The position numbers were made by a program, and so were the translations under genes. Below, piece by piece: positions 34,014 through 44,619 of a stretch of DNA of 64,000 bases. The stretch lies in contig CM033400.1 of the NCBI GenBank assembly GCA_019426215.1, positions 14,306,568 to 14,370,567 on the forward strand. Direction: 5' to 3'. Numbering within the stretch: the first letter of the stretch is position 1; every line of letters starts with the position of its first letter. The notes under the pieces are model-generated. The model was not told the DNA's origin. It made no database searches and saw only the letters and a program-made list of their open reading frames with translations. This DNA comes from Buddleja alternifolia. Lineage: Eukaryota > Streptophyta > Magnoliopsida > Lamiales > Scrophulariaceae.

Positions 34014-34849
34014 GAGGCCGCCAAAATATATCAAAACGATCTCGCTTTGATCTCATCACTCACAAGAGATAAAGTAACGCTCAAAGCAGAGTTAAAAGTT
34101 CAACAACAATGCATTGAGAAGAACCAATCACTTGAGAGTGAGATTATTCAATTAAAAAACTATCTTGATATAATAGTCAAGAGAGAAGCTGATCTGATCG
34201 CTAGACTTGCCAAATCAGAGCAACTCGTCTCATCATTATCAAATGCTTCTAGAAAGTTGGATAATGTGACTGAGGTAACTAGACTATATGGTGAAAAGAT
34301 CGGTTTAGGATACAATAAATTCGGTAAACAACCAAATAAATCTATTGTTACGGAAAACAACAAAAGAAAGGGTGTTTTCTTTGTTGAGAAAGGTTCACAA
34401 AGTCAAACGCTAAATGAACCTAGCGACAACGGTAAGAGGCCAAATGAGAAAGACAAAGCTGACTCAGGCAAGGGTGAGGCTAAAGCAAATGATTCACAAA
34501 AACAAGTTCATCCAAAAGCTCAAAAGGCTAAAGGTAAGCCTGAACACTGTGAATCAAGCGCTAAGCGTTCAGCACCACAAGTGCAACCCAAGCCAGCGCC
34601 AGGGAAATACCAGCGTCAATATCCACGACAGTCAAGATCATATTATCGATACTATGATGATTATGATTATGACTACTATTATAATCGAGGATATTATTAT
34701 ACATCCAAAAAGCACACACAACACGATGTGAAACCCAAAAAGGCCAGTATTCCCACAATGAAGACTAGGCAAATATGGGTTCCTAAAGTTCTAGTTCAAA
34801 CCAAAGTTACTAACAAAGAAGGACCCAAGGCAACATGGTTACCTGAGAG
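34014..34849 (+). pseudogene. Sirevirus B gag extension behind the TAA
   Basis: The same frame as gag stays open. It encodes a coiled-coil-like region (ISSLTRDKVTLKAELKVQ, LESEIIQLKNYL, DLIARLAKSEQLV), then YGEKIGLGYNKFGKQPN, a basic linker, a tyrosine- and aspartate-rich patch, and VPKVLVQTKVTN. It breaks at about 34849, where copia leader sequence takes over. The protease expected next is missing. In normal Sireviruses this part links gag to pol, so translation past the TAA would be needed to reach it. Confidence 0.8.
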
Positions 34850-36627
34850 GCACCGTGTGGTGATGGGGCACGGAACTGCCCATGTTAGGGTAGCGCTGTG
34901 CATTGGGCTAGGCTCGACGTGTAGCTTTTAAATTTTTTATAGGCCTGGGCCCAGATCTTGAAATATTAATCTTACAAGTTTGAAATTAATTTTTTAAATT
35001 GGGGCTTGGCCCGTTTTGTCCATTGGATGTATTTATAACTTAATGGATGATTTGAAAAATAAATTAGCACTTTTAATATTGTTTTGTGGTTGAATTATAA
35101 AATTAAAAAGCCCCATAAAATCCCTTTCAAATTTAAAATTGGATTTTAACTGAGAACTAAATTAGATTTAATTTTCATTAATTTGATTTCAATTAAGATT
35201 AAATTAGATTTAATTTTAATAAATTTGTTTAAAAAATTAGATTTTTCTAAGGCCAATAATTGGATTTATTAGCCACTTAAAATTAATCATCAAATTCAAT
35301 CATTGACATTTAAATTGAATTTAAATGACCAATAAAGCTTGTTGGACTTGTTTTATTTCATGGATTAAATAGGGTTGACTCAATTCAATTTGGAATCGTA
35401 TTTAGATTAGAGTTTAATTTCGTTTTTAAATTATTTCACCCATAATTGGGCTCTATCTGATAAAGTCCACTTTAATTGGATTAAAGTAAAATGTTTGGGC
35501 TTGGCCTATTAACATTGAAGTTCAAAATAAATTGAATTTATTTTTTAAATATTAATTAAAAAGGATTTAATTAAATATTTAATAAGATTTAATAATAATC
35601 ACATATGTGTTTCATTTGATTATGTGCTCCTTTTATCATTATGTGATGGTGACACCTCGTATGGGCTTATGGTTGGTTTCTTTTTATTATCTGGGTTGTA
35701 TTGGACCGGAATTTGAGCCCCCCAATTTGTATCTTTATTTTTATTTAAATCAATTGTATAGGCATGTACCATTGTAATAAAAATATTAGATAGGTCCAAT
35801 AAAAGGAGAAGACGGTGGCAAGCTTGGAGTGGAGTCAAGAATCTCTTTTATAATATATTAGAACCCCTACCCGATTGACTCATTGGCTCGAGACAATCTA
35901 GATGAAAGTACATACGTGTGTGTTGTTAGAAATTGCTAGGTTTTTTTCTTATGCATTTCCATAAATAGTGTTTAATAAATTAATGTGCAAAGTGAGGCCC
36001 AAAATATAATAACTATCAAAGTTATTAAATCTCCCTATATCAAATGATACTAAGTAAATGGTACTTGATATCCTAGCTCTCCATCAAACTTTCGAATGAG
36101 ATGGCTGCATCTTGTATATGGCACCGTCTCGATATTAGGGGTTCATATATAAAGGTAATATGCTTGATCTTCTTTACTGCATTAGATGCCTTTAGTCGAA
36201 GCGAATTTCGCCCCATATATCGAAAAAGGTTGCAAGACGAGATTCAATTGTTAGACTGATATGAATTGATGGGAATAAACTTAGATGAATCACCACCTGT
36301 GTATCAAAAAAGGTTGCGGTTAAGTGATTCATGAACAAAAGGGATTGAATAGTTAGATGGTTTAACTGGCACTAGGTGCTACCTCAATTTCTAGATAGGC
36401 CGTATATCGAAAACGGTTGCAACCCATATTGATGTTGAGGATCTCAATCACTCACCATGAAACCAATCCAACGAGTTTTCTGATTATTGCAGTGGGAGTA
36501 CAATAATTGAGAAAAATGGCGGGAGGCAAGTAGTTGTACAAGTCTTTATGATTATTTGGTTTAAACAATATTAAGGATCTAATTGATAATCTTGGTATTT
36601 TCTGCAGTTTGATAGTTACTCTCTATA
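34850..36627 (+). other. H-like AT-rich leader
   Basis: No gene. From 35600 it runs parallel to 29200-30290 of H1. It contains three TATATCGAAAAAGG-type motifs at 36216, 36300 and 36403. Confidence 0.75.
36211..36420 (+). repeat. Triple leader repeat of the copia fragment
   Basis: Motif starts at 36216, 36300 and 36403, spaced 84 and 103 bp, about 210 bp before the gag ATG. See the matching set at 29864-30069. Confidence 0.85.
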
Positions 36628-36951
36628 ATGGTTAACTCACTCAACATTCTTCTTGCGAAAAATGTCCTTACTGGACCAAACTACAATGATTGGATTAAAA
36701 CAATAAGGGTAGAGCTCAAGAAGAAATCGCTTGAGCACATTTTGGAGAATGACGGTCCATTTTTACCTGGGGTTAATGAAGGAAAGTCTGCTTTGAAAGT
36801 ATACAAGAGATGGATCTTTGATGCCCAGATAGTTACTGACTATAAGTTGCATTCCATGAGCAATGAATTGAGACATATACATTTTGATATGGAAATTACC
36901 AGGTCAATCATGCTTCATTTGGAAAAAATGTTCGGGGAACATGGAAAATGA
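36628..36951 (+). pseudogene. Copia gag, N-terminal 107 codons
   Basis: Starts MVNSLNILLAKNVLTGPNYN, the usual opening of Tork/Angela-type copia gag, and runs to LHLEKMFGEHGK before a TGA. The same frame can be followed a little further (TRYYLSKELF) to the CACTA end at 36981. The C-terminal half with the zinc knuckle is missing. Only a fragment, so no function is expected. Confidence 0.85.
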
Positions 36952-37009
36952 ACTCGATATTATTTATCGAAAGAACTTTTCACTACTACAAAAAGACACT
37001 ATTACAACG

Positions 37010-37400
37010 CACCTATTACAGCAGCTTTGGTAAAACCGCTGAATCGAGGTACCTATTACAGCGGTTCCCAATGAACCGCTGTAATAGGGTATCGCGGTCT
37101 TGACCTATAACAGCGGTTCAAAAATAAATCATTGAATAGGACGCATCTATTACAGCGGTTAGTCTCTAAACCACTGTAATAGGCGGTCCAGGGACCTATT
37201 ACAGTGGTTCGGGGCGAACCGCTGTAAAAAAAAATAAAAAAGATGAAAAACTGGCCTATTACAGCGGTTTGGACAGAACCGCTATAATAGGCAGCGGATA
37301 TTTAAAAAAGAATTGGCCTATTACAGCGGTTCTTATGTAAACTGCTTTAATATGTGGATCCAATTACAGCGGTTCACATAAGAACCGCTGTAATAGGCCA
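37010..37400. repeat. Array of TATTACAGCGGTT palindromes
   Basis: At least five hairpins of the form TATTACAGCGGTT, 5-8 loop bases, AACCGCTGTAATA: near 37050, 37145, 37195, 37255 and 37360, with half-units between. These are the subterminal repeats of the CACTA remnant, where transposase would bind. Confidence 0.85.
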
Positions 37401-37437
37401 AAACCAAAAATTTAAAACCCCCCTTGTAGATCTTCCT

Positions 37438-37535
37438 GCTTCTCTCTCTCTCTCTTAGACTTTCTCTTTCTACTCTCTCGATCTCTCTCTCTCTCTCTAC
37501 CCTCTTGATCTCTCTCTCTCTGTCTCTATAGCACC
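37438..37535 (+). repeat. CT microsatellite
   Basis: Runs of CT broken by short interruptions, followed by CCGCCGCGGCTGCCGCC. It may be a captured 5' leader of a host gene, but that cannot be shown. Confidence 0.8.
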
Positions 37536-37594
37536 GCCGCGGCTGCCGCCACCACCGTATAGCACCACCGCCTCCTCCACCACCAACACCACCG

Positions 37595-37980
37595 TATGTG
37601 TGGGTGTATGTATATTTGTGTATGTGTGGGTGTATGTATATTTTGTGTATGTGTGGGGGTATGTATATTTGTGTATGTGTGGGTGTATATATATTTGTGT
37701 ATGTGTGGGTGTATCTATATTTGTGTATGTGTGGGCGGGTGTATATTTGTGTATTTGTGGGTGGGTGAATGTATATTTGTGGATATGTAGGTGTATGTAT
37801 ATTTTTGTATGTGTGGGTGTATGTATACTTTTGTATGTGTGGTGTATGTATATTTGTGTATATGTGGGTGTATTTGTGTATGTGTGGGTGTATGTATATT
37901 TTTGTATGTGTGGTGTATGTATATTTTTGTATATGTGGGTGTATTTGTGTATGTGTGGGTGTATGTATATTTGTGTATTT
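37595..37980 (+). repeat. Minisatellite, TGTGTGGGTGTATGTATATT-type
   Basis: About 13-15 imperfect copies of a 24-30-bp unit. The long open frames seen on both strands are a by-product of the repeat. Confidence 0.9.
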
Positions 37981-37990
37981 GCAAAAATAC

Positions 37991-38114
37991 GAAAAAAAAA
38001 ATTGTTGTGTTGGAATGACACAAAATTCGTACGGTCATGCGTCTTGTTTAGCATGCCGTTTCGCTGTGACAGTGCGAATTTCGTTTCATTCCGACACAGC
38101 AATTTTTTTTTCCG
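37991..38114. repeat. Foldback, about 40-bp arms
   Basis: The left arm (CGAAAAAAAAAATTGTTGTG, 37991 on) is complementary, with a few mismatches, to the right arm ending ACAGCAATTTTTTTTTCCG at 38114. The loop is about 45 bp. Confidence 0.75.
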
Positions 38115-38197
38115 AGAAAATGAAAAAAATAAAAACCACCCTATTACAGCGGTTATAGTTATAACCGCTGTAATAGGGGTGAAATAAATAAAGAAAA

Positions 38198-38311
38198 ATG
38201 AAAAAGAAAAGTGGTCACATCTGTGTTTTGAACCAGGATGCGGAAACAAGTAGGGAACTAGGAGAAAGAGAAGTGACGATCAATGTGGGAGGAGCGCACA
38301 GTGTCCCGGCT
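38198..38311 (+). pseudogene. Copia protease-flank fragment
   Basis: The translation SGHICVLNQDAETSREL is followed by GEREVTINVGGAHSVPAV. It fits the segment just after the DSG protease motif in copia pol (SGHIC, then a G-N-G-like V-A-V pattern). Both flanks are foreign: CACTA DNA on the left, an LTR end at 38312 on the right. A decayed equivalent lies at about 31090-31115 in H1. Confidence 0.6.
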
Positions 38312-38591
38312 GTTGGGAATCCTGTTAGGCATGCGCATCGAAATATAAAAAAGATCCGGATTCCCATACCAAGATCAATTCGTGACTTTCGTCGATTTTA
38401 AACATGAAAAAGATGAATACGAAAAACTTACCTTTTCCCATATTTAATCTTCAATCCTCGCAAATCTTCAATCTTCTCCAACGGTTCAATTGTTTCATCT
38501 CTAAATCATCATGCGGCGGAATCAACTCCGGGAAATCTCCATGTCTGACTCCATAGGCGGCTAGGTGAGAGAGAGTGGAAGAATAATAAAT
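38312..38591 (-). repeat. Copia LTR terminal fragment
   Basis: Starts TGTTGGGAATCCTG and contains GCGGCTAGGTGAGAGAGAG, echoing the solo LTR at 23259 and 23487. About 280 bp, minus orientation. Confidence 0.55.
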
Positions 38592-41529
38592 CTTTCAGCC
38601 GAAAGTGAAGTGGTCAATCAAGATATCTTTAATACTTTTGACAAATTGAAAATACCCATTCGTGCTGAACCCCTTAAGTCTTTCCTCGTTTTAGATCTTG
38701 ATGAAGAAGTTTTTGAGCCTGACGATATGGAACCTTTCACTTCCAAAGATCAAGCAACTGAAACAGTCGAAGAGATTCCTCAGGGTAAGCGTTTTAGTAT
38801 TTTTATCGTCTATTTCTACTTAGTAGAAATCTTTTGTTTCTCAAATGCTTGCACATATCAGCTCCAAATGCCCCAAATGCTGATGCACCTCCGCCTCCTG
38901 TGGTCAATGTGGATTTAGATGTAGAAATGACAACAGTTGTGGATATCGCTAAAAAAATTGCTCAAGTACTTCCTGATGTTGAAATATCACCAGCTCGTGA
39001 AGCGACTGTTCATGCTGAGCGGTCGATAGAAGTGGCCCATGGTATCCCAACTGAAGCAATTGCCATTGTTCCTACTCTAACCGGACCTCCTCCCCGTGTC
39101 ATCAACTTCTTTCCTCGCGGCTATGATGTAAATGTTGAATATTACTTTGCCGCTAGAGAAAGTGACACCAGGCAATTGGTTGAAATGGAGATCACTTTCC
39201 AGGATACTCTCCACAACCCTTCTCTTTCTAACTCGAAGAAATTTGAGTTTTTCTAGCGACTTGCCAACCTTGGTCTATACTCGCTTAATCGTCTGCAATC
39301 GCGGTTAGAATACATTCAGCGACCAGCGATCAATTTAACATATGTCGAACGGGAGCGTTTCAGTTTTACAGGTCGCTCTAGAGAATGTTTCTATCCTCTT
39401 CGCCAGAACAAAATTGTCATCAAGAATCCCCACATGGGTGATTGGTTGTAGAATCCAAATGAAGAGGATCAACAAAATTGGATACTCCGCTCTTCTAGAA
39501 ATCATTCGCTCCCCTCAAAGCACTCTCTCTCCTGGGCCCCTCAAACTTTGGAAAGTAAAAGGACAAGTTATTGCGGAGCCTCCCAATCCTGTCAACTCTT
39601 GGCTATAAGATGAAGCTCGTGAATATCTTGCCAGACTGTGGAAAGACGATTATGAAAGCAAATTCGATTGCTTTGAGAAGTATCTCGCCGCTAGAACAGA
39701 TAAGAAGAAGTTTGAAAAACTTGGCAAGCGGTGGATGATGGATGCTGCTCAGTGGGTTGAAGAAATTATGTTGCACTTCTACACCCTTGAAAAGCTTGTG
39801 AGATATCTGTTTTTGTTTGAATTTGGAGTTGAATACAGACGCCGAGGTTTTACTACTTTTTTACTGGAGCGGCACAAGAATCTTATTGGGAATATTAGCG
39901 ACTTGCCTTCTTACAGACAACCTATAGAACACTATATTCGCCAGCATCTTACTTTATTCAGTGAGGGAGGACGCTACGTTTTTCACAAAAATCAGAATTT
40001 TGTCCAGTGTATCTTTCCAGATCTGAATAAGGATACATTTACAAGCAAGCATGATGCCATCCAAGGGCCCAGTCAAGCTCACATGCGACTTACTAATGAG
40101 CATCCTATTTTTCATAGAGATAGAAGAGCGATTGTTGAGAATGCTCATTTGCTAGACATTACTTTCAATGAACATTATGGCTTAAATAATTTCAGAGGCT
40201 ATAATCTTTTGCATGTCTTCATTTGTGAGAAAAATATTCAAGTGGCCAAAATCCTACCACTAATCAGGCCAGTGGATCAAGAAGCTGCTCAAGCGCTCAT
40301 GCCATTTATTTTGGATTTTTATAACTCTTATATTTCAGGTATCGATCTGCCAGAAGATGTGCATTTCGCACTAAGTACTAAAGTGCGTGAAGACGCTATA
40401 TTCTTTATCCCGCAGACTAATGTAATCGGTCGAAGGCACGTGATGGAATTGATTGGTCCACTTTGGGTCATTGCTGTTTAGACATCATCTCCTTCAGTGG
40501 AGATTGTTGAAATGGACGTGGAACAAACTCCTACTAAGGAAGTCGCTCCTATGAAAATCAAAGACGCCCTTAGCGCTCCTGTATTCAAGGTTCCAACTGT
40601 AGCTCAAGTTACAGAGATTGATGCTGCAACTCAATCTGTTGAGGAAACGATTCAAGAAGTGCAGGAAGAGATTGCTGAAGAACCAGCAGAGCCTTTTATC
40701 AGAGATAACTCTAAAGGTAAGGCTGTAGTCTCGAGCTCATCTCCTGAGCGTCCTACTTCTTCGGACTTAGATTCCGACAACGATCGTTGCTAAGCAGTTC
40801 AAGCAAGTAGTAATGAACTCTTTGATTGATATTCAGGGTTCTTGCTCTCAATTAGTTGAATCTTCTCAAGAGATAATCCAAACAGTGGAAAGACGGCGAG
40901 TGACTAACAAGCGATATCAAACGTCTCAGTGCACCTACAAAGTTCTTGATGCAATCACTCCATTGATTTCTGGGTTGTCTGAAGAGTTCAATTGCTTCCT
41001 TACTCAGAATGCATCAGCTGATACTGAACGACATAATTCTTCCAATGTATTCAATCAGAGTATTGCTGAGCAGGTTGCTCTTTTAGTTGAAGAAGTCAAT
41101 CTTCTTCGCCGTGACATCACTGATCTCAATGCTAAACTTGATAATGTCAAAAAGGGGGGAAAGGAAAAAGGTCAGTTGTCCAAGAGCTTTCAAAGTCTTG
41201 AAGATAAGTGCTGGAATGAGCTTAAACAAACTATTTCATCCATCCAGCAGGCCATCCTTAGAAAGCGTAAGGCACGCTTTTATAAAGGTTTCCCCATCCC
41301 AGACTTCTCAATTGATCTTTTAGAAGAGTTGGGCATTTCGCCTTTTGCTGTTTTCATTCCTAAGTATGTGACCAGGAATAGAGTGAATAGAGCTCTAGTG
41401 ACTAGAACTTTTGAAATATTTGAAGATCTTTTGTGTGAGCTGGGATCCATTTGGCCCAAGCGTATGAGTTGTTTTGAAGAATTGGCTGAAGGAATGAGAG
41501 TACAATATGCCAATGAGATGCATAGTTGA
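38592..41529 (+). pseudogene. Sirevirus B ORF3 (env-like), 5'-truncated and broken
   Basis: Homologous to ORF3 of Sirevirus A, but the N-terminal globular part is missing. It starts within FDKLKIPIRAEPLKS. A probable 77-bp intron (38785-38861) restores the frame between IPQ and APNAPNADA. Then come DVEMTTVVDIAKKIA, also present in A, and a basic stretch. Stops lie at about 39254, 39606 and 40479 (TAG), with a frameshift near 40795. A conserved block (YNSY, EDAIFFIP, HVMELIGPLW) lies at 40320-40470. The C-terminal part is coiled coil (EQVALLVEEVNLLRRDI), then FPIPDFSIDLLEELGI, ending at TGA 41527-41529. Function unknown; I see no signal peptide. Confidence 0.8.
38785..38861 (+). other. Probable 77-bp intron in Sirevirus B ORF3
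   Basis: Donor CCTCAGG/GTAAGC, a T-rich body, acceptor CACATATCAG/CT. Removal turns two out-of-phase frames into one (IPQ-APNAPNADAPPPP). Read through, the segment gives a hydrophobic translation unlike the rest of ORF3. The length is within the range of small plant introns. Confidence 0.65.
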
Positions 41530-41879
41530 ATGGTAAACGCTAACAACATTTTATGGAACTTTGCTTAGTAAATGTTCAAGTAAGAGCAAAAAGACGCTAC
41601 TAAGCCCCAGCCTTCTTCAAGAACAAAGCGAAAATGCTAAAGCTTCCTTGCAGTTTATTTTAAACGCTTTAAAGTTCCTTTATTAATGTTTCTGTCTTTA
41701 CTTTAACTCATTGTACTTACTGAATTATATTAAATGAATGAGTTTGGGCTGAAACATCTTGTTTCTCGCTATATGTACTAACTTATAGCTAACTCTCTAA
41801 CTGTTTAAATGCTGACTTACAATCTTCGTCAGTCTTTATCTAGGTCTTGGACTATAAAAGAGTTAAGGTCTTGACATCA
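41530..41879 (+). other. 3' untranslated region of Sirevirus B
   Basis: About 350 bp with no gene, leading to the polypurine tract. Confidence 0.6.
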
Positions 41880-41895
41880 TCAAAAATGGGGAAAT
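41880..41895 (+). other. Polypurine tract of Sirevirus B
   Basis: TCAAAAATGGGGAAAT directly ahead of the LTR start TGTTAGGAATTTC. Confidence 0.72.
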
Positions 41896-43359
41896 TGTTA
41901 GGAATTTCATGTTAGAAGTTTTGATGATGGCAAGATAGGTTTTATATTAGACCCCAAAGATTATGCAAGTTTATTTTTCTTAATATATGTTTAAGCGTGT
42001 AACAAGTTATCAAGTTTGTAATTTTATTAGGCTTGTAATTTTTATCTTTGTAGATTTTAGATTAAGTTTTTGATACTAAGTCGCTAATAGAATTCTAGGT
42101 GAAGATGAAGATCAGCATCTGAGGTGAAGTGAAGATGAAAATTTGTTCTTAGCGTCTGTCAAATGCTAAAGGACTATTTCAGGGTTGTTGAATCAAGCGC
42201 CCAAATGACTCAAGCGATCAAGGATCAGATTCACCTGAAATTAATTCTCAAGTCATGATGGACTTAAATGCAATCATCAACGGACATTTATTTCCAAATG
42301 CATTAAATGCCTGATAAGTGCATTAAATGTGATAAGCTATTATGACTTGTGGAGAAGCTACCTTTTGACTTGACTGTCAGAAATCAGAGTTCAAAACCTG
42401 CTCCTATCCAATCGGAACCAGCAGAAATTGAGGAATGTCAGAAAGGGACTGTTTAACGTGCTGTGTGAGATACATGGGCTCACATGTGTCCAATAGACAC
42501 ATCCCAAGAAATCCTATAAATAGTATCCTTCAGCAAACCCTAAACACACACGTACATGCACAAGAAAAAGGTCTAAACTATGCTGAAATTATTTGAGAGA
42601 AAAGCTTATAAACTCCATAGCCAAAAATCCTCTCAAACCTTTTATACATTCCAAAGACAGTCATAGATATCTCAAACTTCTTCAGAGAAGAACCCTAAAT
42701 TACTATTGAGATATCCCAAGTTGTTTGAACTTTCCAACATCAAACAAACACGTGACAATACCCTCAACATCTTTCATCTGAGTGAGAAAGTTTGTTGATT
42801 CTACAAGAAGCTTTTATGTGTGAGAGAAACTTGTTGAAGAAGGTCTTTATTGGAGCTGAAGTCTATGTGATCAAGGAGCTCAAGATCATCTTCCCTTTCA
42901 TCTATTTTGTAGAAGTCTCTGTGTGACTCTTCGATAATTAATCTAGTGAATCCCTCCAAGTACAAAAGAAAAGAAGGAAGTAGTTGGGATTACATCACCC
43001 AGTAAACCTTACAATATCTTGTGTTATTTACTGTTTTATTGCTTTAGTTTACATTTGCATATTATATCTTGAAAAAACATTTAAAACGGTTAAACGACTA
43101 ATTCAAGTTCAAGAGAACGCTAAGCTATAAAATCATTTCCGCTGTGCTAACCCTGATTAAGCGATTGAAACATTACCCTACTTTGGTAATTTTTGAAATC
43201 AATAAGTCTAAGTTATCCATTCCTAAGCGCCAGACCTAGCGCTAAGCTTGCCAAGCGTTCAAATTCTTCAAAGTAATACGAAATTTTTTAAAGTAAAAAA
43301 AGACTTAAGGGTGTCAATCCCCCCTTCTAGACCCTTTTGTATGCCACTTGGGACCAACA
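41896..43359 (+). repeat. 3' LTR of Sirevirus B
   Basis: 1464 bp, TGTTAGGAATTTCATG to GGGACCAACA, with TATA box at 42515. It is followed by AAATT and gypsy RNase H sequence. Confidence 0.92.
42515..42522 (+). promoter_or_regulatory. TATA box of the Sirevirus B 3' LTR
   Basis: TCCTATAAATAG, aligned with the one at 31729. Confidence 0.72.
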
Positions 43360-44619
43360 AAATTAACTAACACTTGTGCTTTGATAGATTGTCTCCTCTG
43401 ATACTCAATACTGTGCTCACTAAGTTCCACCGCCATTTAACCATTCTTCCCGATATGTCGAGGCTTGACTGGATTCTCTTCAAGGGGTGGTTAGTGATCA
43501 CCACCACGGGATGTGACTGGAAGTATGACCTTAACTTCCTATCCGCCACTACCAAGGAGAGGGCCAACTTCTCAATGAGAGGGTATCTTGGTTCGGTCGC
43601 CCTTAGTATTCGGCTGATATAATAGATGGGTTTGTGATCCCCATGATCATCCCAAGTGAATACTGCAGTACTGATAGCTTTCTGGGTAACTGCCAAATAT
43701 AGGTAAAGTGTTTCCCCATCTAGGGGCTTAGTGATCAGTGGCGGGGAAACCAAGTATTCCTTTAATTTCTCAAACACCAGTTGACAAGAAGCATCCCATT
43801 CAAAGCTTCTAGCTTTCCTTATTGCTTTGAAGAATGACAACCCCTTGTCGGCTGACCTAGGGGGAGCTAAGACTAAGATGGCATGGATTTTTTCAGGGTT
43901 TGCTTCTATTCCCCTTTCACTCACCATGTAGCCAAGGAACTTTCTGCATGTTACCCCAAAAGTACACTTGGTGGGATGAGCTTTAACTTATAACGCCTGT
44001 GTACTTCAAAACATTCTTACAAGTTATTCATATGATCTACTCCTCTCTTGCTATTGACCAGCATGTCACCAATGTATGCTTCCATGTTCCTCCCGAATTG
44101 TTGTTCGAACATCTTGTTGACCAGCCTCTGATACGTGGCACCATCATTCTTCAGCCCAAAGGTCATTACATTATAGCAGAAGGTACCCTGATCAGTGATG
44201 AAGCTAGTCTTCTTCTGATCCTCTGGTACCAGGGGTATTTGATTATATCCTTTCTTCGCGTCTAGGAAGGTTAAAAGTTTACAACCAGCTGTGGAGTCGA
44301 TCAGGTCATCGATCCGAGGAGAGGATAGAAATCCTTAGGGCACGCCTTATTCAGATCCATGAAGTATATGCACATCCTCCACTTGTCGTTGGGCTTTGAT
44401 ACCAATTTTACATTGGCCAGCCACTTGGGGTAGTGCACGACTCGTATGTATCCGGTTGCCAACAGGTTCTCCACTTCTTCCTTAGCCGCCAGACTCCTCT
44501 CCATCCCCATAGTTCGTTTGCGTTGTTTTATAGGGCGAACATCCGAAGAGGTATTTAGGTGGTGAGTCATGACCTCGGGGTAAATCTCCTCCATGTCCCC
44601 CATACTCCAAGAGAACACA
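43360..44619 (-). pseudogene. Tat-like gypsy reverse transcriptase and RNase H, 5' and 3' cut
   Basis: Copies element RNA into DNA in intact relatives. It begins at the LARD insertion (FSWSMGDMEEIYPEV). RT motifs follow: WLANVKLVSKPNDKWRMC, FLDAKKGYNQIPLV, FITDQGTFCYNVMTFGLKN. The catalytic box reads AYIGDMLVNS where families have YVDDM, so one catalytic aspartate is glycine and the enzyme would be dead. RNase H (PIYYISRILRATEPRYP, IEKLALSLVVADRKL) runs to SIKAQVLVNF at 43365, where Sirevirus B interrupts it. There are several frameshifts and stops. Integrase and 3' LTR are not found on the other side of Sirevirus B. Confidence 0.9.
44615..44619 (+). repeat. Target duplication of the LARD-like element, left
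   Basis: ACACA, pairing with AGACA at 54010-54014 (one mismatch). Joining the flanks restores the gypsy frame, reading ISDVFSWS across the site. Confidence 0.85.

Larger units (their letters stand above)
36981..38175 (+). mobile_element. CACTA-type DNA transposon remnant
   Basis: The left end, CACTACTACAAAAAG, is the typical CACTA terminus, here inserted in copia gag. Behind it is an array of palindromes built from TATTACAGCGGTT and its complement, and one more such palindrome lies at the right end (38139-38172). No transposase is present, and the matching right terminus (TTTTGTAGTAGTG) is not found, so the right end is lost. Inside are a CT microsatellite, a CCG-rich patch, a minisatellite and a foldback. 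Confidence 0.75.
34850..38311 (+). mobile_element. Copia fragment (H family) carrying a CACTA remnant
   Basis: It replaces Sirevirus B pol. The left edge is within an H-like leader; there is no LTR or primer site. Leader (34850-36627), gag start (36628-36951), CACTA-type DNA (36981-38175) and a protease-flank scrap (38198-38311) follow. The H leader phrases TGTATTGG.CCGGA.TTTGAGCCCCCCA (29300, 35700) tie it to H1 and H2. Confidence 0.8.
31210..43359 (+). mobile_element. Sirevirus B (Ty1/copia, SIRE/Maximus type), pol replaced
   Basis: Plus strand, 12.1 kb: 5' LTR lacking its first 157 bp, primer site, open gag, gag extension, foreign DNA (34850-38591) in place of pol, ORF3, polypurine tract and full 3' LTR. 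Gag and ORF3 are homologous to Sirevirus A but clearly diverged, so this is a different family member. The right flank, AAATT at 43360-43364, is the target duplication inside a gypsy RNase H gene; the left one is lost with the LTR end. Confidence 0.9.

Noticed and set aside
37010..37400. CRISPR-like array
   Set aside because: Repeats are palindromes in both orientations with irregular spacing, next to a CACTA terminus in plant DNA.
37497..38249. Long overlapping open frames on both strands
   Set aside because: They come from the TG-rich minisatellite, which lacks stops in several frames; the translations are simple repeats.
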